From: Paracoccaceae bacterium
GTDB lineage: Bacteria; Pseudomonadota; Alphaproteobacteria; Rhodobacterales; Rhodobacteraceae
NCBI GenBank assembly: GCA_028150825.1
Contig: JAOGIM010000004.1
Coordinates: 80,555-115,595 of the forward strand
DNA length: 35,041 nt
Direction of reading: 5' to 3'
Part shown: piece by piece, positions 15,567 to 23,887 of the stretch
Layout of the letters: each line of letters begins with the position of its first letter
How positions within the stretch are numbered: position 1 is the stretch's first letter
Program-made: the position numbers and the translations under genes
Notes under the pieces: model-generated
Told to the model about the DNA's origin: nothing
Databases searched by the model: none
Seen by the model: the letters and a program-made list of their open reading frames with translations, nothing else

Positions 15567-17251
15567 ATATTTTTGGCGTTATATCGGAAAAAATTGCTTT
15601 GGATCAATCTGACAAGATTGGTAAAGTCTTAGTCTACATCTATCTCTTATTGTTTTTCTGTTTTTTAATCCTCCCTCTCATCGCATTAATGTCTAAGAGT
15701 ATGCAAAATTCTGATGGCGAGTTTATCGGTCTCGCAAACTTTGCCATTTATCTCAAGGAACCCGCACTTTTCAGTTCTTTTTTTAATAGTCTTTTTGTGG
15801 CGGTAATTTCCACTGTAATTGTTGTGATACTGGGCTTTCTTTATGCTTTTGCGCTGCAGTGCACCTGCATTCCCCTAAAAGGGTTTTTTAGACTTATAGC
15901 ACTTGTACCACTACTAAGCCCGTCTATTCTAGCAGCTATAGCTTTGGTCTATTGGTTCGGAAATCAAGGCATATTAAAAAGTATGCTCATGGGAAACTCT
16001 ATCTATGGCCCTATCGGCATTATTATGGCGTCGGTGTACTGGACTTTTCCACATGCATTAATGATTTTATCAACCTCTTTGTCATTATCTGATGCAAGGC
16101 TTTATGAAGCTTCTGAAGTACTAAAAGCATCCAAGTTAAAAACTTTTTTAACTGTTACAGTTCCGGGAGCAAAATACGGAATTATCAGCACAACTTTTGT
16201 GGTTTTCACTCAAGTTTTTACAGATTTTGGAGTGCCAAAAGTGATCGGTGGTAATTATAATGTATTAGCGACAGATATTTACCGCGAAGTAGTTGGTATG
16301 CAGAATTTTCAGATGGGAGCTGTAATTTCAATCGTGCTTCTGATACCAGCGTTATTGGCATTTGCTATGGATCAATATTCCAGGAAAAAACAAACCGCTC
16401 AGCTTACTTCACGTGCTGTTGTTTATTCTCCTAAACCAGATAAATTGCGTGACACAATTCTGCTCATATACTGCCTTATAATCACAGTTTATGTAGTTAT
16501 GATGATCGGTATGGCTCAGTTTGGAGCCCTAGTAAAGTTTTGGCCCTATAACCTGTCATTAACTTTAGAACACTATAATTTTGAAGTCGCAGGGCTCGGG
16601 TGGAATTCCTTTTTTAACTCAATCCGAATGTCTTTATACACTGCATTTTTTGGTACTATTATTATCTTTATCGGTAGTTACATAATCGAAAAAATGCGTT
16701 CTGATAAAAAAATGCGCGATGTTTTGCAACTAATTGCCTTAATGCCTATGGCAATTCCAGGTATCGTTTTAGGCCTTTCATACATTTTCTTTTTCAACAT
16801 GGCGGATAACCCGCTCAATTTTATGTATGCTACCATGTCTATTTTGGTAGTTAATACAGTAGTACATTTTTACACGGTATCCCACCTTTCATCAATTACG
16901 GCTATCAAAAAGCTTGATCCTGAATTTGAATCAGTTTCGCTTTCGTTGAAAGTTCCAGTTTACAAAATGTTCGTACGTGTAACTCTCCCAGTTTGTTTGC
17001 CGACAGTTTTCGACATATTCATCTATCTTTTTTGTAATGCCATGACGACGGTTTCTGGCGTTATCTTTCTCTATTCATATAACACCACATTGGCGTCAGT
17101 TTCCTCTATTCACCTTGATGAACAAGGTGACGTCGCAGGAGCGGCGGCCATGGCAATGCTCATAGTTTACATCTCATTTCTAGTTCGTGGTATTCATAGT
17201 TTGATATCTGTTTCGGTTCTGAAAAGAACACAAGCTTGGCGTAATATTTAA
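15563..17251 (+). CDS. phnU: Fused two-domain ABC permease, probable 2-aminoethylphosphonate uptake
   Basis: 562 residues containing two BPD_transp_1 modules in one chain, as in FbpB and PhnU2-type (TIGR03262) permeases. The first EAA loop is EASEVLKASKLKTFLTVTVP (about residues 188-210) and the second is EFESVSLSLKVPVYKMFVRV. Around 12 membrane helices; the halves are joined by a charged linker (QYSRKKQTAQLTSRAVVYSP). It starts inside the ATPase stop codon region. With the binding protein and ATPase it makes a complete importer. Confidence 0.9.
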   Translation: MNIFGVISEKIALDQSDKIGKVLVYIYLLLFFCFLILPLIALMSKSMQNSDGEFIGLANFAIYLKEPALFSSFFNSLFVAVISTVIVVILGFLYAFALQCTCIPLKGFFRLIALVPLLSPSILAAIALVYWFGNQGILKSMLMGNSIYGPIGIIMASVYWTFPHALMILSTSLSLSDARLYEASEVLKASKLKTFLTVTVPGAKYGIISTTFVVFTQVFTDFGVPKVIGGNYNVLATDIYREVVGMQNFQMGAVISIVLLIPALLAFAMDQYSRKKQTAQLTSRAVVYSPKPDKLRDTILLIYCLIITVYVVMMIGMAQFGALVKFWPYNLSLTLEHYNFEVAGLGWNSFFNSIRMSLYTAFFGTIIIFIGSYIIEKMRSDKKMRDVLQLIALMPMAIPGIVLGLSYIFFFNMADNPLNFMYATMSILVVNTVVHFYTVSHLSSITAIKKLDPEFESVSLSLKVPVYKMFVRVTLPVCLPTVFDIFIYLFCNAMTTVSGVIFLYSYNTTLASVSSIHLDEQGDVAGAAAMAMLIVYISFLVRGIHSLISVSVLKRTQAWRNI

Positions 17252-17269
17252 GAATGGAGGATCTGTCTG

Positions 17270-17791
17270 ATGAACTTAGATAAGATAGATATCCCTGAAC
17301 AAGACGCAGGTATAATTCTTACTGCTTTTCCTGGCAGAACAGTTAATGATGAATTTTCAACGAAAAAGATGCGCCTTATTTTAGATCATCTCGAGGATCA
17401 GCGTTGTAACCACTTCATATCTTTGGTCGAAGATCACGAATTTGGCCAGTATTGCAGCAAGTCGGTATTCCAAAATGAAATTTCAAAAAGACCACTCAAA
17501 TGGTTGCATCTCCCAATTGCAGATATGGATATTCCGGACACAAACCTAATGAATGACTTAGACAAGTTGCGACCAAATTTTTTAACTAGCTTAAGTTCTG
17601 GAAACTCAATTGCCATTCACTGCAAAGGCGGATTAGGAAGATCAGGAACTCTCGCTGCGATGATACTCTTTGATTTAGGTTTTAAGCCGCAAGAGGCTAT
17701 TGAACATGTTAGGTCATTTCGCACAGGTGCGATAGAGACCCAAGAGCAGGAAAATTTTATTAGATCGTTGGCAAAAATTATGACCGACTAA
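17270..17791 (+). CDS. Protein-tyrosine/dual-specificity phosphatase-like protein
   Basis: 173 residues. The active-site loop HCKGGLGRSG (H117, C118, R124) is the canonical HCX5R P-loop of cysteine phosphatases. The general acid is probably an Asp in LPIADMDIPD (85-90). The length and the N-terminal LTAFPGRTV pattern fit the CDKN3/dual-specificity-like group. It lies 18 bp after the permease stop with its own GGAGG, so it is the last gene of the transporter operon. That position suggests a substrate linked to imported phosphonate or phosphate-ester metabolism rather than signalling, but this is inference. Confidence 0.85.
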   Translation: MNLDKIDIPEQDAGIILTAFPGRTVNDEFSTKKMRLILDHLEDQRCNHFISLVEDHEFGQYCSKSVFQNEISKRPLKWLHLPIADMDIPDTNLMNDLDKLRPNFLTSLSSGNSIAIHCKGGLGRSGTLAAMILFDLGFKPQEAIEHVRSFRTGAIETQEQENFIRSLAKIMTD

Positions 17792-17986
17792 TTTGTCCTA
17801 ATTCTGGAACTACAATAATTAAAAATTGATGGTACAACATCCGCTTTTCTGATCAATCGTAACGCCCAGATTTAATTGAACGAGAGAGCTTTTTCCACTA
17901 TGAATAAAAGGAGATAATTAGGTTGGGAAAATACTATTAAAAACGCAGAAGTAAAAAAATACTCAGTTTGAATTCAATTTAGTGTA
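17792..17986. other. Convergent intergenic gap
   Basis: An AT-rich gap between the phosphatase and the convergent FAD oxidase. It contains AAAAGGAG at about 17907 without a usable ORF after it; no strong terminator hairpin was seen. Confidence 0.3.
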
Positions 17987-19228
17987 TTAGCTTTTGGAAT
18001 AAAAGTTTGGATTAAAAGCAGTTAAATCGATTTCAGGTTTTTCACCTATAACTAAATTAGCAAGTATACGTCCCGTTTTAGCACCGCCGGTTAGTCCAAC
18101 ATGTTGATGACCAAAACCGACAAATGCGTTATTAAATTTTGATAGCTGTCCGATTAAAGGTAAAGAATTAGCAGTAGTTGGGCGATGTCCATGCCAAGTG
18201 TCTACTCGCTCGTATTTAATTGAAGGAAAAAGCTCTTTTGCACTGCCTTTGAGTAGCTTTAAAGCCTGAGTATTATCAACACTGTGGAGACCAGAAAAGT
18301 CTACAATACCTGCTAGCCGTATCCTATTTTGCATCGGTGTGACCACAAACTTACCAGATGCGACTTTTACAGTTTCTTGTGGCATCTCAGTAGGATTTAT
18401 AAGCTCAATATGGTAACCGCCTTCACTCTCAAATGGTACTTTCAACTCAAGAAGTCGTGAGATGTGGCCAGACCAAGGCCCTAACGTAAAAACATAATTC
18501 GCGGCATCTATTTCTCCATCAGTCACTTTAATTGCCGAAACCCTACCTTTTGATTTTTTCAAGCCAGTTATCGTAGTCTGTAAAAATTTGCCGCCTTGAC
18601 GAATAAATTCATCAAATAGAAACCTTAAATAGACGCCTGGATCACTTATTCTCCCATGATTTTTATTAAGTACGACCTTGCAAAACTTTTCCCGATATAA
18701 AGGATCACTTTTTGAGAATTCCTCGCCTGAAATGACCGAAAACGTAACCCCGAGCGATTTACGAAGTTCCCACGCCCAAATATCAGAATTGTATGAATCT
18801 TCGGAAGAATATGCATAACAGTAATCATGATCCGAAATCAGTTTTTCAGCCTTAGTTCCTTTTGCGAGCTCAATATGTTGATGTAAACTATCGCTTATAA
18901 GTGGGTACATATTCTTGGCATAATATTGAACATGTTGCCATGTTGCATGCCTCAAATAGTGCCTAAAAAATGGGATAAGTCTTGGCAAATAAGACCATCT
19001 TACAAATAAAGGCGCGTTTGCGCTCATAAGCATAGCCGGAGCTTTTCTAGTAATGCCCGGAACAGTGATTGGTATCACTGATCCGGATGACAACACACCG
19101 GCATTTCCAAAAGAAGTCCCCGCTGCAGGTCCTTTTTGATCTATAAGCGTGACCTCTACACCAGAACGAGCCAGCCACAAAGCAGTTGAAATTCCATTTA
19201 TGCCTGCACCACATACTATAGTTTTCAA
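17987..19228 (-). CDS. FAD-dependent amine/D-amino-acid dehydrogenase (DadA-like)
   Basis: 413 residues. The N-terminal Rossmann motif GAGINGISTALWLARSG is followed by the acidic end of strand 2 (VTLIDQKGPAAGTSFGNAGV), diagnostic of the DadA branch of the DAO superfamily. At the C-terminus are WHGHRPTTANSLPLIGQLSK and VGFGHQHVGLTGGAKTGRIL, the second FAD-binding signature. It oxidises an amine or D-amino acid to the oxo/imino acid, probably feeding electrons to the quinone pool. It converges with the transporter operon, so an amino-phosphonate-derived substrate is possible but unproven. Confidence 0.85.
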   Translation of the reverse strand: MKTIVCGAGINGISTALWLARSGVEVTLIDQKGPAAGTSFGNAGVLSSGSVIPITVPGITRKAPAMLMSANAPLFVRWSYLPRLIPFFRHYLRHATWQHVQYYAKNMYPLISDSLHQHIELAKGTKAEKLISDHDYCYAYSSEDSYNSDIWAWELRKSLGVTFSVISGEEFSKSDPLYREKFCKVVLNKNHGRISDPGVYLRFLFDEFIRQGGKFLQTTITGLKKSKGRVSAIKVTDGEIDAANYVFTLGPWSGHISRLLELKVPFESEGGYHIELINPTEMPQETVKVASGKFVVTPMQNRIRLAGIVDFSGLHSVDNTQALKLLKGSAKELFPSIKYERVDTWHGHRPTTANSLPLIGQLSKFNNAFVGFGHQHVGLTGGAKTGRILANLVIGEKPEIDLTAFNPNFYSKS

Positions 19229-19521
19229 TTGATTTTACCTAAAATATTTAATTTGTATTTTATACTGTTTAACTCGTCTTTAGCAAAAATTGCTAAGCAT
19301 ATCAAAATAATTTCTACTGGGCATTCTCATATCACACGTGCAAATTTTCCAAACAAATAATTAAGAAAAGTCGGTAGCAGAGCAAAAACTTGTCTCCCAA
19401 TCTTTAGGTTGCGCTAGCTTAAAATCTTTACCTTAAACGTTTGTAGGATTTACGATCACATCGTTCCAACTTTTTAAAACAGCTCACAGCTGTTTAAAAA
19501 AATCCTTGTGAAGCGCGTGGT

Positions 19522-20025
19522 TTACTTACAAGCTTTCTGTAGTAACTCTTTCTTGGCGTAATTCACCGATGTTTCATCTAATGCGTTTTTAACTATGTGC
19601 CCTTTTACGGAGACCAATGTGAAACAGATGCAGCCACAGAATCTTATAACAGTAGAGTTTTCGTGAGGAATGTAGCGTAGCTTTTCACTACTGTTGGATA
19701 GTTAACTGCTGCCCAAAGGTGCTCGCGCTGCTTGCGGATTGAGCCCATCATAATCCGCCTGTGAGATCGCATGCTGATTACATTGAGCATCCCAGTGCTT
19801 GTGTTCTGAGGCTTTAGTGAGTTTTGGGACTTTGAAATTACAGGCATTGGAGGTTTTGACTGTAATTTTCTGGTGCGCTAAAAGAAAATCCTTATAAATC
19901 TTACCAATCTGAATACTGTGCCTCAGATTGCCCAGTTAAACCCAATTACAATACGAGGTAGGAATAGCTGAACTGATAGGCTGATAACAACCTTCTTATT
20001 TCGCCGCAGCATCCAGAGTTTTCAT
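19522..20025 (-). pseudogene. Decayed ORF of unknown family (three in-frame TAA)
   Basis: On the minus strand a single frame from ATG 20025 to TAA 19522 spans 168 codons, broken only by three internal TAA codons. The longest open part reads IGKIYKDFLLAHQKITV, then KLTKASEHKHWDAQCNQ and AISQADYDGLNPQAARAPLG; the last part ends ALDETSVNYAKKELLQKACK. This is fewer stops than chance would give in such DNA, and the segments look protein-like, so I read it as a gene lost through nonsense changes. No family recognised. Confidence 0.3.
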
Positions 20026-20187
20026 AGTTTAAATAGGCCAATAACGACAATTTGTGACGGAAAATTTATAGCAATTCTCTGAGGTAGTTGTAAGCTTGAG
20101 ATCATGGTTTGGCGATGGCGTCGCCAGCACTTTTTGTGCAAGCCTTTTTAACCATCCTGAACGCCGGGATCTTGCTTTGTCGTTTGT

Positions 20188-20217
20188 ACGATGAGGGAGA
20201 TTTTAGGCTCCCATCGT
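20188..20217 (+). promoter_or_regulatory. Leader hairpin upstream of creatinase
   Basis: ACGATGAGGGAG / CTCCCATCGT pairs with a one- or two-base bulge around an 8-nt loop, 35 bp before the creatinase ATG. It could be a terminator of upstream transcription without a T-run, or a regulatory leader element. It lacks the ACGR loops of guanidine-II riboswitches. Confidence 0.4.
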
Positions 20218-20251
20218 GTAGGCGTCTACGCGTTTCATAGGAGCCGACTTG

Positions 20252-21454
20252 ATGGAACGTTCAAAACATTACCGCTTTCACCAGGGGCAAAAAACCCTGC
20301 CGTTTTCTGATACTGAATATGAAGTACGTCTGGCAAAATTGCGCGCGCGAATGGTCACAATAGGTATTGATGCTTGCGTGCTGACTTCGATGCATAATGT
20401 AGCGTATTACTCTGGGTTTCTCTATTGCGCCTTTGGTCGGCCCTACGCTCAGGTCGTTACCGCGACTGATACCTGTACTTTCAGTGCGGGCATTGACGCG
20501 GCCCAGCCATGGCGTAGAGGATTCGGCGATAATATTACCTACACAGATTGGCAGCGCAACAATTACTGGCGTGCAATCGAGTCCGTAACTGGAACTGGGA
20601 CTGTAATAGGTTTCGAGGGTGATCATATTTCTCACACCCAACTGGGTTTTTTAGACGAGTTTTTATCGCCCTCTGCGAAGAAAGACATCGCCCCAATAAC
20701 GATGACACTGCGGATGCATAAGTCCACCGCTGAGATCGAATTGATCCGCGCAGGCGCCACCACAGCTGATGTCGGTGGTTATGCCATAAAAGAAGCGATC
20801 AAGGCCGGTGCACGTGAAATCGACGTAGCGATCGCCGGTCGTGATGCGATGGAGCTTGAGATCGCACGCCGTTTCCCAGATTCTGAAATCCGCGACACAT
20901 GGGTCTGGTTCCAATCCGGCATCAACACCGATGGCGCACACAACCCTGTCACCTGCCGCAAACTTGAGAAAGGTGATATTCTGAGCCTGAACACTTTCCC
21001 AATGATATCTGGATACTACACCGCACTTGAGCGCACATTGTTTGTGGAGGAAGTCGATACAGCAAGTCTAAAGATTTGGGAAGCCAATGTAGCCGCTCAC
21101 GAGCTCGGCATCAGTCTGCTGCAACCTGGCGCATCCTGCGCTGAGGTTACGCAAAAGATCAACGAGTTCTTCGCGGATCAGGACTTATTGCAGTATCGGA
21201 CGTTTGGATATGGCCATTCATTCGGTGTACTATCACATTACTATGGCAGAGAGGTGGGGCTAGAATTACGCGAGGATATCGATACTATCCTTCAGCCTGG
21301 CATGGTTATTTCAATGGAACCCATGTTAACCATTCCAGAGGGTCAGCCGGGCGCTGGCGGGTACCGTGAGCATGATATCTTGGTAATTGGTGAGAATGGA
21401 AACGAAAATATCACTGGTTATCCATATGGCCCAGAATTTAACGTTGTTGGTTAA
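20252..21454 (+). CDS. Creatinase (creatine amidinohydrolase)
   Basis: 400 residues from ATG 20252, with AGGAG 8 nt before; the TTG at 20249 is less likely. The sequence follows the Pseudomonas creatinase pattern throughout: YYSGFLYCAFGRPYAQVVTA, QPWRR, ITYTDWQRNNY, WFQSGINTDGAHNPVTCRK, QYRTFGYGHSFGVLSHYYGR, SMEPMLTIPEGQPGAGGYRE. His230 in GAHNPVT matches the catalytic His. The pita-bread fold is shared with Xaa-Pro aminopeptidases but without metal. The enzyme hydrolyses creatine to sarcosine and urea in the cytoplasm. No sarcosine oxidase or urease gene is in the window. Its GC content is higher than that of its left neighbours. Confidence 0.93.
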   Translation: MERSKHYRFHQGQKTLPFSDTEYEVRLAKLRARMVTIGIDACVLTSMHNVAYYSGFLYCAFGRPYAQVVTATDTCTFSAGIDAAQPWRRGFGDNITYTDWQRNNYWRAIESVTGTGTVIGFEGDHISHTQLGFLDEFLSPSAKKDIAPITMTLRMHKSTAEIELIRAGATTADVGGYAIKEAIKAGAREIDVAIAGRDAMELEIARRFPDSEIRDTWVWFQSGINTDGAHNPVTCRKLEKGDILSLNTFPMISGYYTALERTLFVEEVDTASLKIWEANVAAHELGISLLQPGASCAEVTQKINEFFADQDLLQYRTFGYGHSFGVLSHYYGREVGLELREDIDTILQPGMVISMEPMLTIPEGQPGAGGYREHDILVIGENGNENITGYPYGPEFNVVG

Positions 21455-21463
21455 TCTTGGGTC

Positions 21464-21495
21464 ATGATTGAGGTGGCTTAGTCCGCCACAATCAT
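21464..21495 (+). terminator. Hairpin after creatinase
   Basis: ATGATTG...CAATCAT plus an inner TGGC/GCCA with a bulge forms a hairpin 10 bp after the creatinase stop. There is no T-run; it is followed at once by a perfect AAGGAGG and ATG, so it may be an intercistronic element rather than a terminator. Confidence 0.4.
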
Positions 21496-21509
21496 AAGGA
21501 GGCTTTGCG

Positions 21510-21539
21510 ATGACGCTGTATGGTTTCGCTATCAAGTAA
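21510..21539 (+). other. Orphan start: strong Shine-Dalgarno and a 9-codon ORF
   Basis: AAGGAGG at 21496-21502, 7 nt, then ATG and MTLYGFAIK followed by TAA. The signal quality is that of a real gene start. It is most simply the head of a deleted next gene in the creatinase operon, though a leader peptide is possible. Confidence 0.4.
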
Positions 21540-21573
21540 GTCTACGGTGCTTGGTCCAATGTACACAGCCCTT

Positions 21574-21650
21574 GGCTCCCTGACTCAACTTTAGATATTT
21601 GGCTAAAGCGGTCATTCATTAAATTGCAGCGAAGGGCTGCGTTGAGCCTA
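21574..21650. repeat. Roseobacter-like degenerate intergenic repeat
   Basis: GGCTC...GACTCAACTTTAGATAT, then GGCTAAAGCGGTCATTCATT and GCAGCGAAGGGCTGCGTTGA. It aligns with 10434-10560 in the same order. Confidence 0.5.
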
Positions 21651-21735
21651 CTCTTACAGATGCTGCATTTATCTCAAATAACTGCTTTGTCGATCTTGGC
21701 TGGACAGCATGAAGGGAAATCGTTCGTTCCAATAT

Positions 21736-23358
21736 TCAGTATTGCGGTGCCAAGATCTCGATCATGATCGGGCCGTCGTGTTCATTGCGTAATTTTAGTG
21801 CTGTGCGTAACGCTTCCACTGTATTCTCAGATTTTTCGAAAGCCATATAATTGGCGGCCGCGATGCCTTCGAAATTTGGAGGCGTTGGATGGCAGCCCAC
21901 CACCGTGACATCTGCTTTGCGCATGGCGGCCGCAATTTCGAGATAGGCGTGATTGTTCCAAATCACAAACGTGATTGGCAGTTTTTCGTCAATAGCTGTC
22001 ATCAGCTCTGGCAGTGTAAATTGCGCGCCGCCGTCTCCGATTAAACAAACCACGGGGCGACCAGGCTCCCCAAGGGCGGCACCAATAGCTGCTGGGATGG
22101 CGTAACCTAAAGTGCCGAAACCGCCTGATGAGTTGAACCATCCCCCCGGGCTATCGTGATCGTAATAGAGATTCGCGGCGTAGATAGGCTGTGTTGAATC
22201 CCCAACAATGATGGCACCAGGTACGGTGTCACGAATGATCTCGACCATGGTCAATGAATGCTCGTAGTCTGGGCCAAGTTCGGCGCGGGCGGCGTTGCGT
22301 ACTTCAGCGACCTTAGAGCCTCCCCAATCGGGCAGCACCTGTGACTGCCTCATACCGTCTAACAAGGCAGGGACATAGTCCTGAGCAGCCCCACATATGG
22401 CCAGATCAACAGGGTGACGATAAAGCTGATCTGCGTCGATATCAATCCGGATCAGCTGGGCCATTTCTGGCATCGTGCCGGTGACGTACATGTCGTAATC
22501 TGTTGAACCAAATTCCGTCCCAATAGCAAGGACGACATCGGCCTGCGCGAACAGGTCACGTACGGCGGACAGGCTGGGACTTGCGGGGACACATAGCGGA
22601 TGATCATACATCTGCCCACGGGCGTTGATGGTGTGCACAACAGGCGCGTTTAGCAATTCAGACAGTTTGGTAATGTCAGGCGCGGCCGCTTTGCTCCCGC
22701 CGCCGACCACGATTATGGGGCGTTTGGCGACTGTAAGGCGCACGCAGGCTTCGTCGGCGGCGGCAGTATCCAGAATCGCTTTTTTGGGTGCCTCGATTGC
22801 GGGGATTGAGTCTGTAAAGACTTGCCCAAACACATTTATAGGCACTTGAATATGATGTGGCCCCGGACGCTGAGTTTGCAAGCTATTAAAAATGGCATCC
22901 AGCGCAGGATAAAGCGCCTCCACACTTTCCACATGATGCGACGAGACTGCGACTTTCGCACATAGCGCGTGCTGGTCCGGCAATTCGTGCAGGTAGCCCA
23001 ATCCTTTGCCCAAAGTGTCAGCGCTGTTCACGCTTGAAACGACCAGCATGGGAATACTATCAGCAAGCGCTTGGCCCATCGCCGTCAGGATATTCGTCAT
23101 GCCTGGCCCTGTAATTACAAAGGCGACTCCCGGTTTACCAGAGCTACGGGCATAACCATCGGCCATAAAGCCAGCACCTTGTTCATGGCGGGGTGTGACA
23201 TGGTGAAGGCGTGATTGTCCCAAACCGCGATACATTTCGACGGTATGAACGCCGGGGATGCCAAAAACGACCGAAACGTCACGGGCCTCAAGATATGCAA
23301 CTAAGGCTTCCCCGACGCTTACTTCGTTTCCAGCAACTGCGTTGTCCTGATCTGGCAT
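21736..23358 (-). CDS. Thiamine-diphosphate-dependent decarboxylase, probable 5-guanidino-2-oxopentanoate decarboxylase
   Basis: 540 residues, full-length acetolactate-synthase-like architecture. PYR domain with catalytic Glu59 in TPRHEQGAGFMADGYAR; central domain with VVGGGSKAA and IGTEFGSTDYDMYV; PP domain with GDGG at 441 and NN at 468-469 (the GDG...NN ThDP-Mg motif). The N-terminal SVVFGIPGVHTVEMYRGL and LGYLHELPDQHALCAKVA match proteins annotated in roseobacters as 5-guanidino-2-oxopentanoate decarboxylase (AruI-like, arginine transaminase pathway). Benzoylformate or sulfopyruvate-type decarboxylases are alternatives. GAAGGAAC precedes the ATG. It is convergent with creatinase, another guanidino-compound enzyme. 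Confidence 0.8.
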   Translation of the reverse strand: MPDQDNAVAGNEVSVGEALVAYLEARDVSVVFGIPGVHTVEMYRGLGQSRLHHVTPRHEQGAGFMADGYARSSGKPGVAFVITGPGMTNILTAMGQALADSIPMLVVSSVNSADTLGKGLGYLHELPDQHALCAKVAVSSHHVESVEALYPALDAIFNSLQTQRPGPHHIQVPINVFGQVFTDSIPAIEAPKKAILDTAAADEACVRLTVAKRPIIVVGGGSKAAAPDITKLSELLNAPVVHTINARGQMYDHPLCVPASPSLSAVRDLFAQADVVLAIGTEFGSTDYDMYVTGTMPEMAQLIRIDIDADQLYRHPVDLAICGAAQDYVPALLDGMRQSQVLPDWGGSKVAEVRNAARAELGPDYEHSLTMVEIIRDTVPGAIIVGDSTQPIYAANLYYDHDSPGGWFNSSGGFGTLGYAIPAAIGAALGEPGRPVVCLIGDGGAQFTLPELMTAIDEKLPITFVIWNNHAYLEIAAAMRKADVTVVGCHPTPPNFEGIAAANYMAFEKSENTVEALRTALKLRNEHDGPIMIEILAPQY

Positions 23359-23435
23359 AGAGATGTTCCTTCATCGTACGGTCTTTGCAATGGCATGGTA
23401 CATCGCAGTGACGGTAACCGTTGTGTTTTTTTGGG

Positions 23436-23600
23436 TTATGGGGGCGGTAGGACTTTATTGGGATTCATGATGTTCATGGGATCAATAGCGGCTTTGGTCG
23501 CGCGTATTAACGACAATTTTGTAGGGTCTGCGAATTTTCTTAGTGAGGCTTGCTTTTCGGTGCCAATGCCGTGTTCCGCTGAAAACGATCCGCCTTTTGC
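23436..23600 (-). pseudogene. C-terminal fragment of a GlcD/D-lactate-dehydrogenase-like FAD oxidase
   Basis: The minus-strand frame reads GGSFSAEHGIGTEKQASLRK, then FADPTKLSLIRATKAAIDPM, then NIMNPNKVLPPP and TAA 23436-23438. The pattern SAEHGIG..K....R......MR..K.A.DP..IMNPGKVLP is the end of the FAD_binding_4/FAD-oxidase C family (D-lactate, glycolate or 2-hydroxyglutarate dehydrogenases, about 470 aa). Only the last about 54 residues remain; everything 5' of about 23600 is unrelated sequence. Confidence 0.8.
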
Positions 23601-23722
23601 ATGATCCAAGTCTTGTATCCTTCTTCGATTGCAAAACGTAGAAACTCTGATTGGTTCATATCAGATTTATCCAAAATATCTTTAATCAGTATTTTGTGTT
23701 TTCCGGCAACACGACTGTTCAC
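23540..23722 (-). pseudogene. Ribbon-helix-helix-like small protein, truncated into an oxidase remnant
   Basis: From GTG 23722 the frame reads RVAGKHKILIKDILDKSDMN, then QSEFLRFAIEEGYKTWI. Its SEFLRFAIEEGY helix recalls ribbon-helix-helix DNA-binding proteins. After WIMQK the frame runs in a different phase through the FAD-oxidase remnant (to 23540), so its real C-terminus is lost. There is no ribosome site before the GTG. The ATG at 23747, overlapping the stop of the upstream small ORF, is in another frame and hits a stop after 21 codons, which suggests a frameshift near 23722. Confidence 0.4.
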
Positions 23723-23743
23723 AATTTTTATCTTTATTATCTC

Positions 23744-23887
23744 TCATTTTTCGTCCTTTTGATTTGAAAATGTATTATTAAAATCTTCTGGTGGAGACTG
23801 TCCTGACAATAGATCGTGAAAATCAGATTCTGTCATTTGTCTCAGGATTTTTAATGTTTCAGCAGATTCACCAGTTTTATCATTCAT
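23744..23887 (-). CDS. Small 47-aa protein upstream of the RHH-like gene
   Basis: From ATG 23887 to TGA 23744: MNDKTGESAETLKILRQMTE, then SDFHDLLSGQSPPEDF and a polar end. Hydrophilic, acidic and helical. Its TGA overlaps an ATG (ATGA at 23744-23747) that heads the RHH-like coding stretch, a typical coupled pair. No family recognised; a regulator or antitoxin-like pair is one possibility. Confidence 0.35.
   Translation of the reverse strand: MNDKTGESAETLKILRQMTESDFHDLLSGQSPPEDFNNTFSNQKDEK

Larger units (their letters stand above)
19229..20251. other. Long intergenic region with a decayed frame and leader hairpins
   Basis: About 1 kb. 19229-19521 shows nothing coding, 19522-20025 holds a decayed minus-strand frame, and 20026-20251 is the creatinase leader with two hairpins: TGGCGA-TGGCG-TCGCCA near 20110-20127 and the longer one at 20188-20217. 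Confidence 0.4.

Noticed and set aside
20188-20217. Guanidine riboswitch before creatinase
   Set aside because: Mini-ykkC (guanidine-II) needs paired hairpins with ACGR loops; the loop here is ATTTTAGG-like and no second matching hairpin is present.
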